Of a stretch of DNA of 64,000 bases, positions 34,581-43,714 are shown piece by piece; position 1 is the stretch's first letter; every line of letters starts with the position of its first letter. The DNA lies in contig JAVBOY010000038.1 of assembly GCA_031550085.1 (NCBI GenBank), forward strand, positions 20,452-84,451. Direction: 5' to 3'. Source of the stretch: UBA4417 sp031550085 (GTDB lineage: Bacteria > Bacteroidota > Bacteroidia > Bacteroidales > UBA4417). Both the position numbers and the translations under genes were made by a program. The notes beneath the pieces are model-generated. The model had not been told where the DNA came from, did not search any database, and was given only the letters and a program-made list of their open reading frames with translations.

Positions 34581-34613
34581 ATAAATAATCAACAAACTAT
34601 AAAACAAAATTTA

Positions 34614-37600
34614 ATGAAAGCAACTATATCATTTTTTATTATCAACTTTTTCATATTAATACAAATTGTTGCACAAACTCCTATTGACAAAACCAAACCT
34701 GTGGGTGCCATTGCCGGAGCAATGGATGTATCATCTACCGGAGCGGCAACTTATGCCATCCCGATTGCTATCCCTCCCGGGACAGGAGGGATGCAACCCC
34801 AACTCTCCATCATTTACAACAGCCAAGGTGGCAACGGATTATTAGGCGTGGGTTGGGAATTGGCCGGATTGTCTGCGATAAGCCGCGTACCCAAACCGAT
34901 TGAAAATTCAAATGCTATAAAACCCATGATATTTACCATGGACGATGAGTATGCCTTGGATGGAAACCGCCTGATTCTGGTTGATGGAGTTGCGGGAATG
35001 ACATCTGCCGTTTACCATACCGAAGTAGAAACCTTTGCCAGAATATCCATAATCGAAAGAGCCCACTACGGTGCTACAGCATTTAAAGCAGAAACCAAAG
35101 ACGGCAGGATTTTATTTTATGGCAATTCCGCCGATTCTAAAATTGAAGCACAAGGAAGCGAAGCCATTCTGTTTTGGCGGTTAACCAAACAAATGGATAA
35201 AAACGGGAACTACATTTATTATCATTACGAAAAAAATGCAACCGGAGAATCCTGGATTAAGGAAATCCTTTACACGGGAAATGATACAACCGATTTAAAA
35301 CCTTACAACACCCTCAAATTTTATTATGAAAACCGCTTGGATTCCAATACGGTTTACCTGAGCGGGAAAGCGGTATCCCAGACCAAACTATTGGACAGTA
35401 TCCAAGTGTGGGCTGAAAACGCTTGGGTGAAGACCTACCGTTTCCGGTACCAAGTTGATTTTTATACGCATCTGACCCAGGTGGACGAAGCGGTTCCCGG
35501 GGGTGCACCTGTGAACCCGACACTGATTGCCTGGGGCAACGCAACCCCAACCTGTACAACAGCTGTTTCTCCTTATGTAATAAAATATAGTACGGCAAAT
35601 TACTTCGGCGATTTTAATGGGGACGGCAAGACAGACATTGTGGAAATTCCCACCAAGGGGTTGCAAGAGCGATTGACAAGTCATGATATAGGTTATGTCT
35701 GGTTTGCAAACCCCGATGGGAATACCTTTACATTGGGATTTGGTTTTTTCCTACGGGATGACTTTGACCCTTACGGAGTACAGGTTGCTGATTTCAACGG
35801 CGACGGGAAAGACGACTTGCTTCCGCGTGCGAAAATACAGAGCGGGAATATTTTTACAGGTTTCGATTTGGAATACTATTACTGGATGGCGATCTCAACG
35901 GGAACCAATTTTACAAATTCCCATGAGATTTATATTAAAAACACACATGAACCTATGGTCGGCAATTTCAGGGGAGAAGGGAAAGCAGATTTCTTACTAT
36001 ACAAAAATGTTTCAAAAATAACTCTTCCGTACATGTCTGATTTTAAATTATATAGTTACAATCCGGACAGGTCTTACAAAACAAGCATTTCACGACAACA
36101 GGATTCGATTTTCAAAACTGCAGATAAATTCATTGCAACCGATTTCAACGGGAATGGTTTACAGGAAGTTTGTATTATCGGAGATACCTGTGTTTTTTAT
36201 GAATTTGACCGTAATACGGAAACATTCAAGCTCGTTTTCTCATCCGGATACCCGACGAAACAGCATGAAGTATTTACCGGCGATTTCAATGGCGACGGGA
36301 AAACGGATTTATTAACCTTTCATAAGGATTCCAATCCGAAATGGGAAATGCATTATTCAACGGGAACAGGATTTACCTGGCCGTTAACCGGAGTCCCCCT
36401 GCTGAATACGAACCCCGCCTATTATGATTCTTACGGTCCGATCAACATCAAAGATTTCAACGGCGATGGCAAAGACGATATCCTGGAAACGCACCTGCTT
36501 TCAACAACGACTTGGGATTCCATTCCAACCACATTCCGGATTTGTTATTCAAAAGGAAACGGGCTGTTTGAGACGGAAACAACCACGCTCCCTACGGAAG
36601 GTGGACTTGATAGAAACCTCAAGTTCGGCGATTTTAACGGCGACGGGAAACAAGATGTTTTTTTGCTTAAACCGATGCTTGAATTCACTTACACAAACAT
36701 TTGGTTTCATAAAGACGAGAAAAAACATTTGGTAAAATCCATCCGGAATGGATTGGGAATTGCCACAGAAATTGAATACAAGCCTTTAGGCAATGCCGGA
36801 AACAGTTATTCACGGAATATCGTGGCCCAATTCCCCGCTCAGGATTTTCAAGGCGCTTTGCACGTGGTAACCAAGCTAAGTGCTCCGGACGGTGTGGGAG
36901 GCAACGCTTACACAACCTATTACTATGAGGGTGCCCGCCTTCACCGCTTGGGTAAAGGGTTCTTGGGTTTTACCCGCATCATCTCCACCCATTATCCTTC
37001 CGGTTTGAAAACCGAAAGCACTTACCTGTTGAACGAAACTTATTGGTATCCCTACTTATTTGTAGTAACGAATTATGCGGAAAATACGAAACTATCGATC
37101 ACCACTTATGAAAATAACGTGAAAACGTTCAGCAACAAAAGATATTTCCCGTTTACATCCGGAATTTACAATACCGATGTCCTGAACGACATTGCAAAAG
37201 CAACCTTGTATACCTACGACAATAACGGCAACATGACCAATTCGTCCACCTATCACCCCTATACCGTAGCTCAAACCACCCAGGCAATCTCATACACCCG
37301 CTTTGGGGAAGAATACAAGCCTACACAGGTAACAACCACCCAAAACGTGGTAAATGTGGGACAACATTCCCAAACGACACATTACACTTATAATGCAAAG
37401 GGAAGGCTACTTGTCGAAAGACAATATACATCGGCTGACACCTCAAAAAACATTACAACCCGTTATGAGCAATACAATGCGTTGGGTTTGCCTACAAAAA
37501 TCACGACCGTTTCTTCAGAACCCGTAAAAGGCGGCAACCAAATCGAAGAAATCCGGACTTATGACCCCAGCAACCGCTTTGTAACCGGTAAAACAAATGC

Positions 37601-40600
37601 GTTAGGGCATACCTCCCAATTTACCTATGAATCCAAATCCGGCAAGCTGTTGAGCGAAACCGATCCCAACGGGTTGACCACTACTTACCAATACGATGCC
37701 CGGGGCAGGCTAACGAAAACAACCTTTCCCGACGGGAGCGTTGCCACACAAGCGATCCACTGGTACGGAGGAACCCGGATTCCACATGCTTTATACTACA
37801 CGGAACAATTAGCCACGGCAGCCCCTCCGGTATATACGTTTTACGACGCCTTGGGCAGGGAAGTTTGTACCTATACCCGTTCCGATTTTGAAGGAGCCCA
37901 AAACATGTATGCCGATACGCGGTACAATGCCAAAGGGCAGGTCGAAAAAAAATCGATGCCTTACAGATCCATCGCCACTGCCGAAACCAATAAAAAATGG
38001 ACAAGCTATACGTATGACCATATAGGACGATTAACGGAGGAAACAGGTCCCATGTTGCATAAATCATACAGTTATACAGCCAATAAGAAAACCGTAACCG
38101 ATCTCTTAAACGGAAATGCAACCTGCTCCAGCAAAACCAACAACCTGGGGCAAGTAACCGAATCCACCGATCCGGGCGGAAGTATTACCTACACCTACAA
38201 TGCACAGGGGTTGCCCGTAACCACCAAAGTGAACGGACTATTGGTCGCCACCATGCAGTACGATTATATGGGAAACCGTATTTCCCTTATCGAACCCAAT
38301 TCAGGTACCACCACCTCAAAATACGACGCCTTCGGGCGCTTGATCAAGCAAACCCATGCACGGGGCGATTCTACAACCTACTCTTACGACTTATTGGGCC
38401 GGGTAACACAAAAACTGGTCAACGGTGATAAGTATGCCGAAGGTTCCGCCGGGTACTTTTACGACGAAAACAAAAAATACGGCATCGTAAGCCGGGTAGA
38501 ATCTCTCAATCACAACACTACCTACGTTTACGACGATTTGTGCCGGGTAACGGCACAAACCGAAACCATACTGGGCGAAGCATATACAACCCGGTACGAA
38601 TACAATTCCCAAGGACAGGTATCGAAGCTGATTTATCCCGGCGGATTTTATGTAACTTATCAGTACAACGGGCTGGGCGAGTTGCATGTGATCCGCAACC
38701 CGCACAACAACATTATCTGGTCGATGACCAAAAAGAATGTATTCGGGCAGCCTACCCAATATCATTGGGGCGAAGGCAGGACGACGTTGTTGGATTACGA
38801 CAGCTACGGAAACCTGACCGGAATCCGGAGCGGGTTAAAAGTTGCAAACGGAGGCGGTGGAATGAATACGAATTCGTTTTCGGGTTTTATCCCCGGTATT
38901 TCCGATTATCCGGAAATGGCAGGCAGTTCCATTTCCTGCAACGGCGAGGTGCAATATTGGACTTATGGCTACAATGGAAGGGGCATGTTGGAAAGTTCCG
39001 GCTGCCAGGTGAGCGGACAGGAAGAAATTTACCAATATGATCATCTCAACCGGTTGGTTGATATCACAAGCAAAGAACGGTATAACCGTTCCATCGAATA
39101 CAACGCTTCCGGCAATATCCTGAATCAAAGCCATATGGGAAGCTATTCGTATGGAAGCAAACCTCATGCCGTCACCACGGTGGATCCGTTGGCAACTTCT
39201 TCCTCCTCATGGGAGTGCAACACTTCATACACTCCTTTTAACAAAATCAAACAAATTACCAAAGGAGACACGATGCTGACGTTTACTTACGGCAACGACC
39301 AGCAAAGGATTAATACGCTTGAAAGTGGATTTGTCAAAGCAAAATCGCGTACTTTTGTCAATAAGTTCTTTGAAAAAGCTGTATTTCTGAATGCCATCGG
39401 ACAACCATACCAATACCTGAACTACATCTATGCCGACAACTGCTTGGTAGGCATTTATGTTCAGGATTACGCAGGCCAGTCCCAAGGCAACTTCCAAACC
39501 ATGTATTATGTTCATACCGACCGATTGGGCAGTTACGATGTCATTACCGATTCGGTAGGTACGATCCTCGAACGCTTTAGTTTCGATGCCTGGGGCAACC
39601 GCCGCAACCCGCTCAACTGGGAAGAAGCGGATCCCAATGCCGCCGGGCATTTGTTTACCCGGGGCTATACCGGGCACGAACATTTAGATCGGTTCGGGCT
39701 TATTAATATGAACGGAAGATTGTACGACCCCCTGATAGCCCGCTTCCTCAGCCCCGACCCGTTTGTACCGGATGCTGCCAATACGCAGGATTATAACCGT
39801 TATTCCTATGCACGGAATAACCCGCTAATGTATACGGATCCAAGCGGGGAGTTTTGGCATTTAGTTGTTGGTGCCGCTATTGGTGGTATACTTAACTGGT
39901 CTATTCATGGAGGGCAACTAAATGCCAAAGGGCTGGGATATTTTGGGGTTGGAGCATTAGCGGGAGCATTATCGGCCGGTGTTGGAGCTGGATTTAATGG
40001 GGCTTTTGCCGGTAAAGCTTTTGGTGCTTCATTTCTATCGGGTACTGGGGGTCTTTCTTCGACAGGATTTTATACTGGCTTTACTATCGGGTATTGGTCA
40101 GGAGCTACAAGTGGAATTGTGTCGGGAATGGGTAACGGATTAATAGGGAACAATAGTTTTGGAGCAGCATTATGGAATGGTTTTGATCAAGCTTTCATAC
40201 AAAGTACAATAGGTGCGGTTACAGGCGGTATTATCGGAGGTATTGATGCAGTAAAAAAACATGTAGACTTTTTTACGGGCATTGGAGAATTTGATGTTTC
40301 ACAAGGCGTAGCGGCTTCTGGTGATCTTTCAAGAATAAAAGGAGTACTAAAATCTAAATATGTGGCCACATATTATGGAGAAAATATATATGAAACATCA
40401 GAATTTTTAGCTTCAAATAGTTCAGATCCGCTTTACTCTTCAGGAGTCTATGTGCCATATAAGGGAATAGTAGTTGGTACAAATGTGTACCCCAGAGGTG
40501 CGGGTAGTGCATTTCCACTTGGAAATCTAAGACTTATCCAACACGAATTTGGACACGGATTGCAATTTCGAATATTAGGATTAGATCTATATTTAAGGGT

Positions 40601-40817
40601 GGTTGCAAAAGAAAGTTTAAGTAGTGCTATTAAAAATCCAGGAGTAGTACATGAAAATTTGTGGACTGAAACATGGGCTAATTATTTATCTAGCCAATAC
40701 TTTGGGACAAAGTATTTACCATCAGCTAAATATCCAGTAAAAAATATTGACCCATATAATTCAAGTAGATTATTGCTAAAAACTCTTCCAATGTTTTTCC
40801 TTTCACCATTCTTATAA
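34614..40817 (+). CDS. Secreted SpvB/FG-GAP/RHS polymorphic-toxin-like protein with zincin-like tip
   Basis: A 2067-residue protein from the ATG at 34614, which gives a signal peptide (MKATISFFIINFFILIQIVAQ). Order: SpvB-like N-terminus (about 30-110), FG-GAP/VCBS-like repeats with DFNGDGKTD motifs near residues 331, 391, 555, 612 and 671, YD repeats (about 860-1690), and the RHS core (about 1700-1745, RFLSPDP to YTDPSGE). The tip (1746-2067) has a glycine-rich hydrophobic part, then HEFGH at 1977-1981 and WTETWAN with Glu2019, a possible zinc metallopeptidase. GC falls sharply at the tip (37/60 in the line at 39601, 16/60 at 40381). Two candidate immunity lipoproteins follow. No T6SS is seen. 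Confidence 0.88.
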   Translation: MKATISFFIINFFILIQIVAQTPIDKTKPVGAIAGAMDVSSTGAATYAIPIAIPPGTGGMQPQLSIIYNSQGGNGLLGVGWELAGLSAISRVPKPIENSNAIKPMIFTMDDEYALDGNRLILVDGVAGMTSAVYHTEVETFARISIIERAHYGATAFKAETKDGRILFYGNSADSKIEAQGSEAILFWRLTKQMDKNGNYIYYHYEKNATGESWIKEILYTGNDTTDLKPYNTLKFYYENRLDSNTVYLSGKAVSQTKLLDSIQVWAENAWVKTYRFRYQVDFYTHLTQVDEAVPGGAPVNPTLIAWGNATPTCTTAVSPYVIKYSTANYFGDFNGDGKTDIVEIPTKGLQERLTSHDIGYVWFANPDGNTFTLGFGFFLRDDFDPYGVQVADFNGDGKDDLLPRAKIQSGNIFTGFDLEYYYWMAISTGTNFTNSHEIYIKNTHEPMVGNFRGEGKADFLLYKNVSKITLPYMSDFKLYSYNPDRSYKTSISRQQDSIFKTADKFIATDFNGNGLQEVCIIGDTCVFYEFDRNTETFKLVFSSGYPTKQHEVFTGDFNGDGKTDLLTFHKDSNPKWEMHYSTGTGFTWPLTGVPLLNTNPAYYDSYGPINIKDFNGDGKDDILETHLLSTTTWDSIPTTFRICYSKGNGLFETETTTLPTEGGLDRNLKFGDFNGDGKQDVFLLKPMLEFTYTNIWFHKDEKKHLVKSIRNGLGIATEIEYKPLGNAGNSYSRNIVAQFPAQDFQGALHVVTKLSAPDGVGGNAYTTYYYEGARLHRLGKGFLGFTRIISTHYPSGLKTESTYLLNETYWYPYLFVVTNYAENTKLSITTYENNVKTFSNKRYFPFTSGIYNTDVLNDIAKATLYTYDNNGNMTNSSTYHPYTVAQTTQAISYTRFGEEYKPTQVTTTQNVVNVGQHSQTTHYTYNAKGRLLVERQYTSADTSKNITTRYEQYNALGLPTKITTVSSEPVKGGNQIEEIRTYDPSNRFVTGKTNALGHTSQFTYESKSGKLLSETDPNGLTTTYQYDARGRLTKTTFPDGSVATQAIHWYGGTRIPHALYYTEQLATAAPPVYTFYDALGREVCTYTRSDFEGAQNMYADTRYNAKGQVEKKSMPYRSIATAETNKKWTSYTYDHIGRLTEETGPMLHKSYSYTANKKTVTDLLNGNATCSSKTNNLGQVTESTDPGGSITYTYNAQGLPVTTKVNGLLVATMQYDYMGNRISLIEPNSGTTTSKYDAFGRLIKQTHARGDSTTYSYDLLGRVTQKLVNGDKYAEGSAGYFYDENKKYGIVSRVESLNHNTTYVYDDLCRVTAQTETILGEAYTTRYEYNSQGQVSKLIYPGGFYVTYQYNGLGELHVIRNPHNNIIWSMTKKNVFGQPTQYHWGEGRTTLLDYDSYGNLTGIRSGLKVANGGGGMNTNSFSGFIPGISDYPEMAGSSISCNGEVQYWTYGYNGRGMLESSGCQVSGQEEIYQYDHLNRLVDITSKERYNRSIEYNASGNILNQSHMGSYSYGSKPHAVTTVDPLATSSSSWECNTSYTPFNKIKQITKGDTMLTFTYGNDQQRINTLESGFVKAKSRTFVNKFFEKAVFLNAIGQPYQYLNYIYADNCLVGIYVQDYAGQSQGNFQTMYYVHTDRLGSYDVITDSVGTILERFSFDAWGNRRNPLNWEEADPNAAGHLFTRGYTGHEHLDRFGLINMNGRLYDPLIARFLSPDPFVPDAANTQDYNRYSYARNNPLMYTDPSGEFWHLVVGAAIGGILNWSIHGGQLNAKGLGYFGVGALAGALSAGVGAGFNGAFAGKAFGASFLSGTGGLSSTGFYTGFTIGYWSGATSGIVSGMGNGLIGNNSFGAALWNGFDQAFIQSTIGAVTGGIIGGIDAVKKHVDFFTGIGEFDVSQGVAASGDLSRIKGVLKSKYVATYYGENIYETSEFLASNSSDPLYSSGVYVPYKGIVVGTNVYPRGAGSAFPLGNLRLIQHEFGHGLQFRILGLDLYLRVVAKESLSSAIKNPGVVHENLWTETWANYLSSQYFGTKYLPSAKYPVKNIDPYNSSRLLLKTLPMFFLSPFL

Positions 40818-40824
40818 TTAAACC

Positions 40825-41295
40825 ATGAATAAATATTTAATTATATTAATTTTATTTGTTATTGTATTTAAATCATGTCTTCCTTTTGATCCACCAAGTG
40901 GAGGATTTGAAATCTATAATTATTCAGATAAAGCAATTTATGTTTATTGTACATGCATGGATTCATTGCCTGTATCTCCAAGATTAAATCTTTTTGAAAA
41001 ATTTAACGATCTAATTATTGATCCTAATGGTGATACCATAGATCCAATATATTCTCCAGAATATCGTGTCGATGCGTACTCAACAAAAGGGTTTGTCACA
41101 TGGGGAAGTCCTGAAAATCCCCGATTGTATTGTGATAATACAACCGTGCGGTTATTTTTTATTAAAGAAAATGTTATGCGTACCCACACGTGGGAAGAAA
41201 TTTCTCAAAAACAATTGTATGAAAAAAAAACCATTTTAACTGAAAGTCAATTATCAAAAAACGGTTGGAAATACATCTATTTTCCTAATCAATAG
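40825..41295 (+). CDS. Small lipoprotein, candidate immunity protein (copy 1)
   Basis: A 156-residue protein with a lipoprotein-type leader and Cys18 as lipidation site (FVIVFKSCLPFD; the lipobox is imperfect). The body contains YNYSDKAIYVYCTCMDSLP, YSPEYRVDAYS, VRLFFIKENVMRTHTW and a final WKYIYFP. It starts 7 bp after the RHS stop, so the two are almost certainly co-transcribed. The next gene is a clear paralogue. Position, size and surface location fit an immunity protein against the zincin-like tip; that is inference. AT-rich like the tip. Confidence 0.75.
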   Translation: MNKYLIILILFVIVFKSCLPFDPPSGGFEIYNYSDKAIYVYCTCMDSLPVSPRLNLFEKFNDLIIDPNGDTIDPIYSPEYRVDAYSTKGFVTWGSPENPRLYCDNTTVRLFFIKENVMRTHTWEEISQKQLYEKKTILTESQLSKNGWKYIYFPNQ

Positions 41296-41316
41296 TCCAT
41301 TTTAATTTTTAATTTC

Positions 41317-41799
41317 ATGAAAAATTCTTGTTATGTAATTTTTATAGGATTAATTGCTCTAATTGGATGTTCTGGACATCAACCGGAATTACCAATGGAA
41401 GTAATTACTATTGGAAATTACACAGATTCGGCACTTTATGTCTTCTGTAGCTGCGAAGATTCTTTGCCCATAATGCCTTTTTTAAAATTATTCGATACAG
41501 CTACAGCTTCCTTTGTTATTGATGAAAAAGGGAATAAATTAGATTCGATTTATTGTCCAAATTATCGTATAAATGCTTATTCAGGAGGAAACCTCTCATT
41601 GAAGGACATAGTAAAAGATAACCACGTCTTTTGTAAAAACAAAAGCATCAAACTATATTTCATTAAAGAACAAATCTTAAGAACTAAAAGTTGGAATGAA
41701 ATATACAAAAAGCAATTATATGCTCGAAAAATTATTTTAACTGATAGCATGTTAGTGAGTAGCAAATGGAAATACATTTATTACCCTGTTGCACGATAG
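41317..41799 (+). CDS. Small lipoprotein, candidate immunity protein (copy 2)
   Basis: A 160-residue paralogue of the preceding lipoprotein: leader with Cys18 (GLIALIGCSGH), GNYTDSALYVFCSCEDSLP, CPNYRINAYS, IKLYFIKEQILRTKSW and WKYIYYP align in order with copy 1. The two share the paired Cys of the CxC motif and the end motif but differ along most of their length, so the duplication is not recent. It starts 21 bp after copy 1. Divergent tandem copies are typical where immunity genes follow changing toxin tips. Confidence 0.72.
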   Translation: MKNSCYVIFIGLIALIGCSGHQPELPMEVITIGNYTDSALYVFCSCEDSLPIMPFLKLFDTATASFVIDEKGNKLDSIYCPNYRINAYSGGNLSLKDIVKDNHVFCKNKSIKLYFIKEQILRTKSWNEIYKKQLYARKIILTDSMLVSSKWKYIYYPVAR

Positions 41800-41914
41800 T
41801 GGAATTGGTATTTCCAAATAAAACTGCACAAAAAGTAAAACCCTATTTGTTAAGCAGCAATGCAGAATTATTCCCCTGCAATTATATCGAAAATCGTTCG
41901 ACAGGGGCGGTGCA

Positions 41915-42796
41915 TTGCTGGGTTATTATGGCGGGGGAGCAGGAGTAGAAAGTTATGGACAGGTAGCTAGCCTGTGGGCATCCGTTGGGGAACAGGGAGC
42001 GGCAAATCTTTGTGCACTAAATTATGCCGGTCAAGCAACTATTTCCGGTCTTGCTTCATCATTTATGCCATCCGTAACTATTCCGCTGGGAAACGATTTT
42101 TCAGTATCCATGTCACCGGGATTTGGGATGAATAGAGGGTTGGTTGCAGGCATCAATGTTACCGGAACCTATACAAACGGCGATTGGACTGTATCGGGTG
42201 GATTTGGAGCGAACACGGCAGGGCATTCCATATACGGAGGGGCGATATATAACGACCAAACCAACAAACAGACTTTCTCCTACTACGCCAACTATTTTGG
42301 CGGAGGCAATGATAACCAAGTTGTAGGTGGTTTGGGGTATGTCAGAGGGGATTTTTCATTTAGACTGGAGAACGATGTTTTTGCATTGAATGGTGACCGG
42401 TGGCGCACAGCAGCTGGAGAGATCGGCTGTGGCAATTTTGTATTGGGTTTTAGTGTATATACGAATGATCCTGCAGGGATAGCAGAAGCAGAAAATTTAA
42501 AAAGAGCAAAGGCAACAGATTTGAATGGGACGAATTTATTGGGCAAAACGAATCGATGGGGAAATGGAGCCTGGAAAAAAGGGCAAACATATTATGCTCC
42601 CGGGTATGTAGGTATAAGGCAAGGCAACAACATTACCCGATTCGGGTATAGCAACCGCTGGGTACAAGACAGAACCCAAAATTTTATTCACCGGAATTTT
42701 TGGCCTGGTAATCAAAATTTTTACAACAGATACGATTATATGTATGAAGGGTGGTCCGGCTATTCCGGATATTACAATCCATATACCTTATATTAA
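41915..42796 (+). CDS. Orphan polymorphic toxin type 23-like tip
   Basis: About 293 residues from TTG 41915. The middle (about 58-190) matches the type 23 toxin domain (Ntox23): repeated glycine-rich beta strands (VSMSPGFGMNRGLVAGINV, WTVSGGFGAN) and the conserved ENDVFALNGDRWRTAAGE block (about 152-169) followed by GFSVYTNDP. Such domains usually form the C-terminus of long RHS-type proteins; here there is no RHS body or signal peptide, and an in-frame stop lies at 41819. It therefore looks like a displaced tip cassette, silent unless joined to an RHS core or read from an unusual start. The long Tyr/Asn-rich tail ends YNPYTLY. A lipoprotein gene follows. Confidence 0.7.
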   Translation: MLGYYGGGAGVESYGQVASLWASVGEQGAANLCALNYAGQATISGLASSFMPSVTIPLGNDFSVSMSPGFGMNRGLVAGINVTGTYTNGDWTVSGGFGANTAGHSIYGGAIYNDQTNKQTFSYYANYFGGGNDNQVVGGLGYVRGDFSFRLENDVFALNGDRWRTAAGEIGCGNFVLGFSVYTNDPAGIAEAENLKRAKATDLNGTNLLGKTNRWGNGAWKKGQTYYAPGYVGIRQGNNITRFGYSNRWVQDRTQNFIHRNFWPGNQNFYNRYDYMYEGWSGYSGYYNPYTLY

Positions 42797-42810
42797 TAAA
42801 AATAAACACC

Positions 42811-43488
42811 ATGAAATTCTTATTTTTGATTTGTGCGATGATATTCGTTTCTTGCAGTCAATTTGAAACGGCATCACGTTATAGGAAAAATTTTACTTAC
42901 TGCAATAAAGGAGAATACACAGGCTTGGATACCGTGATAAACATAAAAGGAGTTTACCTTACAACAACGATTAGTGAATCTTATAACAACTATTATAAGG
43001 CTTATCGAATGGATACCTTATATGATGCTATTATATTCTGGGCAGATGGGACAGCAGGCAGTATTGCAGGAATGGCTCCAAACCTTTATCAATCATATTT
43101 TGATAAAATAATTAGAAAAGGTAGGGATAACTATTTTTACAAAAAATCCAGTTGGGGGAATTACAGAATTGCCGGTGACACAATTAAGGTGCAATACCTG
43201 TATGTGCCTCTTTTTCTTAGCTTAAATGATTCTTGGAGTGGTGTTGAAAATTGTTTCCGGATTAGTAAAAAGAATACGTTGGAGTCTTTGCCAATGATGT
43301 CTAAAGCGTTAGATCGTTATTACAAAGATACCCCTGAGGCTAAAGAAAACCGAAAAAACGCAAAAAAGGAAATCTACACCTTTGTTCCTGTGGAAAGAAT
43401 TCCTCCTCCAAATTGCTGGCTAAAAAAGAAAAAATGGTTTTGGTGTAACAAAGAAGACTGGAAAGAATATAAAAAACGAAGGAAATAA
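42811..43488 (+). CDS. Lipoprotein, candidate immunity for the type 23 tip
   Basis: A 225-residue protein with a lipoprotein signal (MKFLFLICAMIFVSCSQ, Cys15) and a soluble body rich in Tyr and Lys ending in a very basic tail (WKEYKKRRK). I do not recognise a family. The ATG at 42811, 14 bp after the orphan toxin stop, is used because it starts the lipoprotein signal; a longer frame would overlap the toxin end. Placement directly behind a toxin tip makes an immunity role plausible, not shown. Confidence 0.68.
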   Translation: MKFLFLICAMIFVSCSQFETASRYRKNFTYCNKGEYTGLDTVINIKGVYLTTTISESYNNYYKAYRMDTLYDAIIFWADGTAGSIAGMAPNLYQSYFDKIIRKGRDNYFYKKSSWGNYRIAGDTIKVQYLYVPLFLSLNDSWSGVENCFRISKKNTLESLPMMSKALDRYYKDTPEAKENRKNAKKEIYTFVPVERIPPPNCWLKKKKWFWCNKEDWKEYKKRRK

Positions 43489-43504
43489 TTTCTTACTTTG
43501 TCCC

Positions 43505-43714
43505 ATGGTTGGTTTTGGAAGCAGCGGGCTTAATGTTGGTGCAAGCTTAAATGCAAGTGGGCAGATTGGAGATTTTGTCTGGTCTCAAAGTATCAGCGCC
43601 GGATTTTGGGGGCGTAATAAGCTGCTTCCAAACGGATACTTGCGACGATCGTCCTGTTCCCGGAATTTCGATACATTTGCACCGGACAAAAACAGCATAG
43701 CAGCCTTATTTTTT
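43505..43714 (+). pseudogene. Remnant of another type 23-like toxin tip
   Basis: About 35 codons (43505-43612) read VGFGSSGLNVGASLNASGQ and continue to SQSISAGFWGRN; spacing and residues resemble residues 66-100 of the orphan type 23 tip (SPGFGMNRGLVAGINV ... WTVSGGFGAN). The similarity stops abruptly, followed by unrelated sequence that happens to run in frame into hutD. It looks like the left-over of a lost cassette. The similarity is short and judged by eye. Confidence 0.4.
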
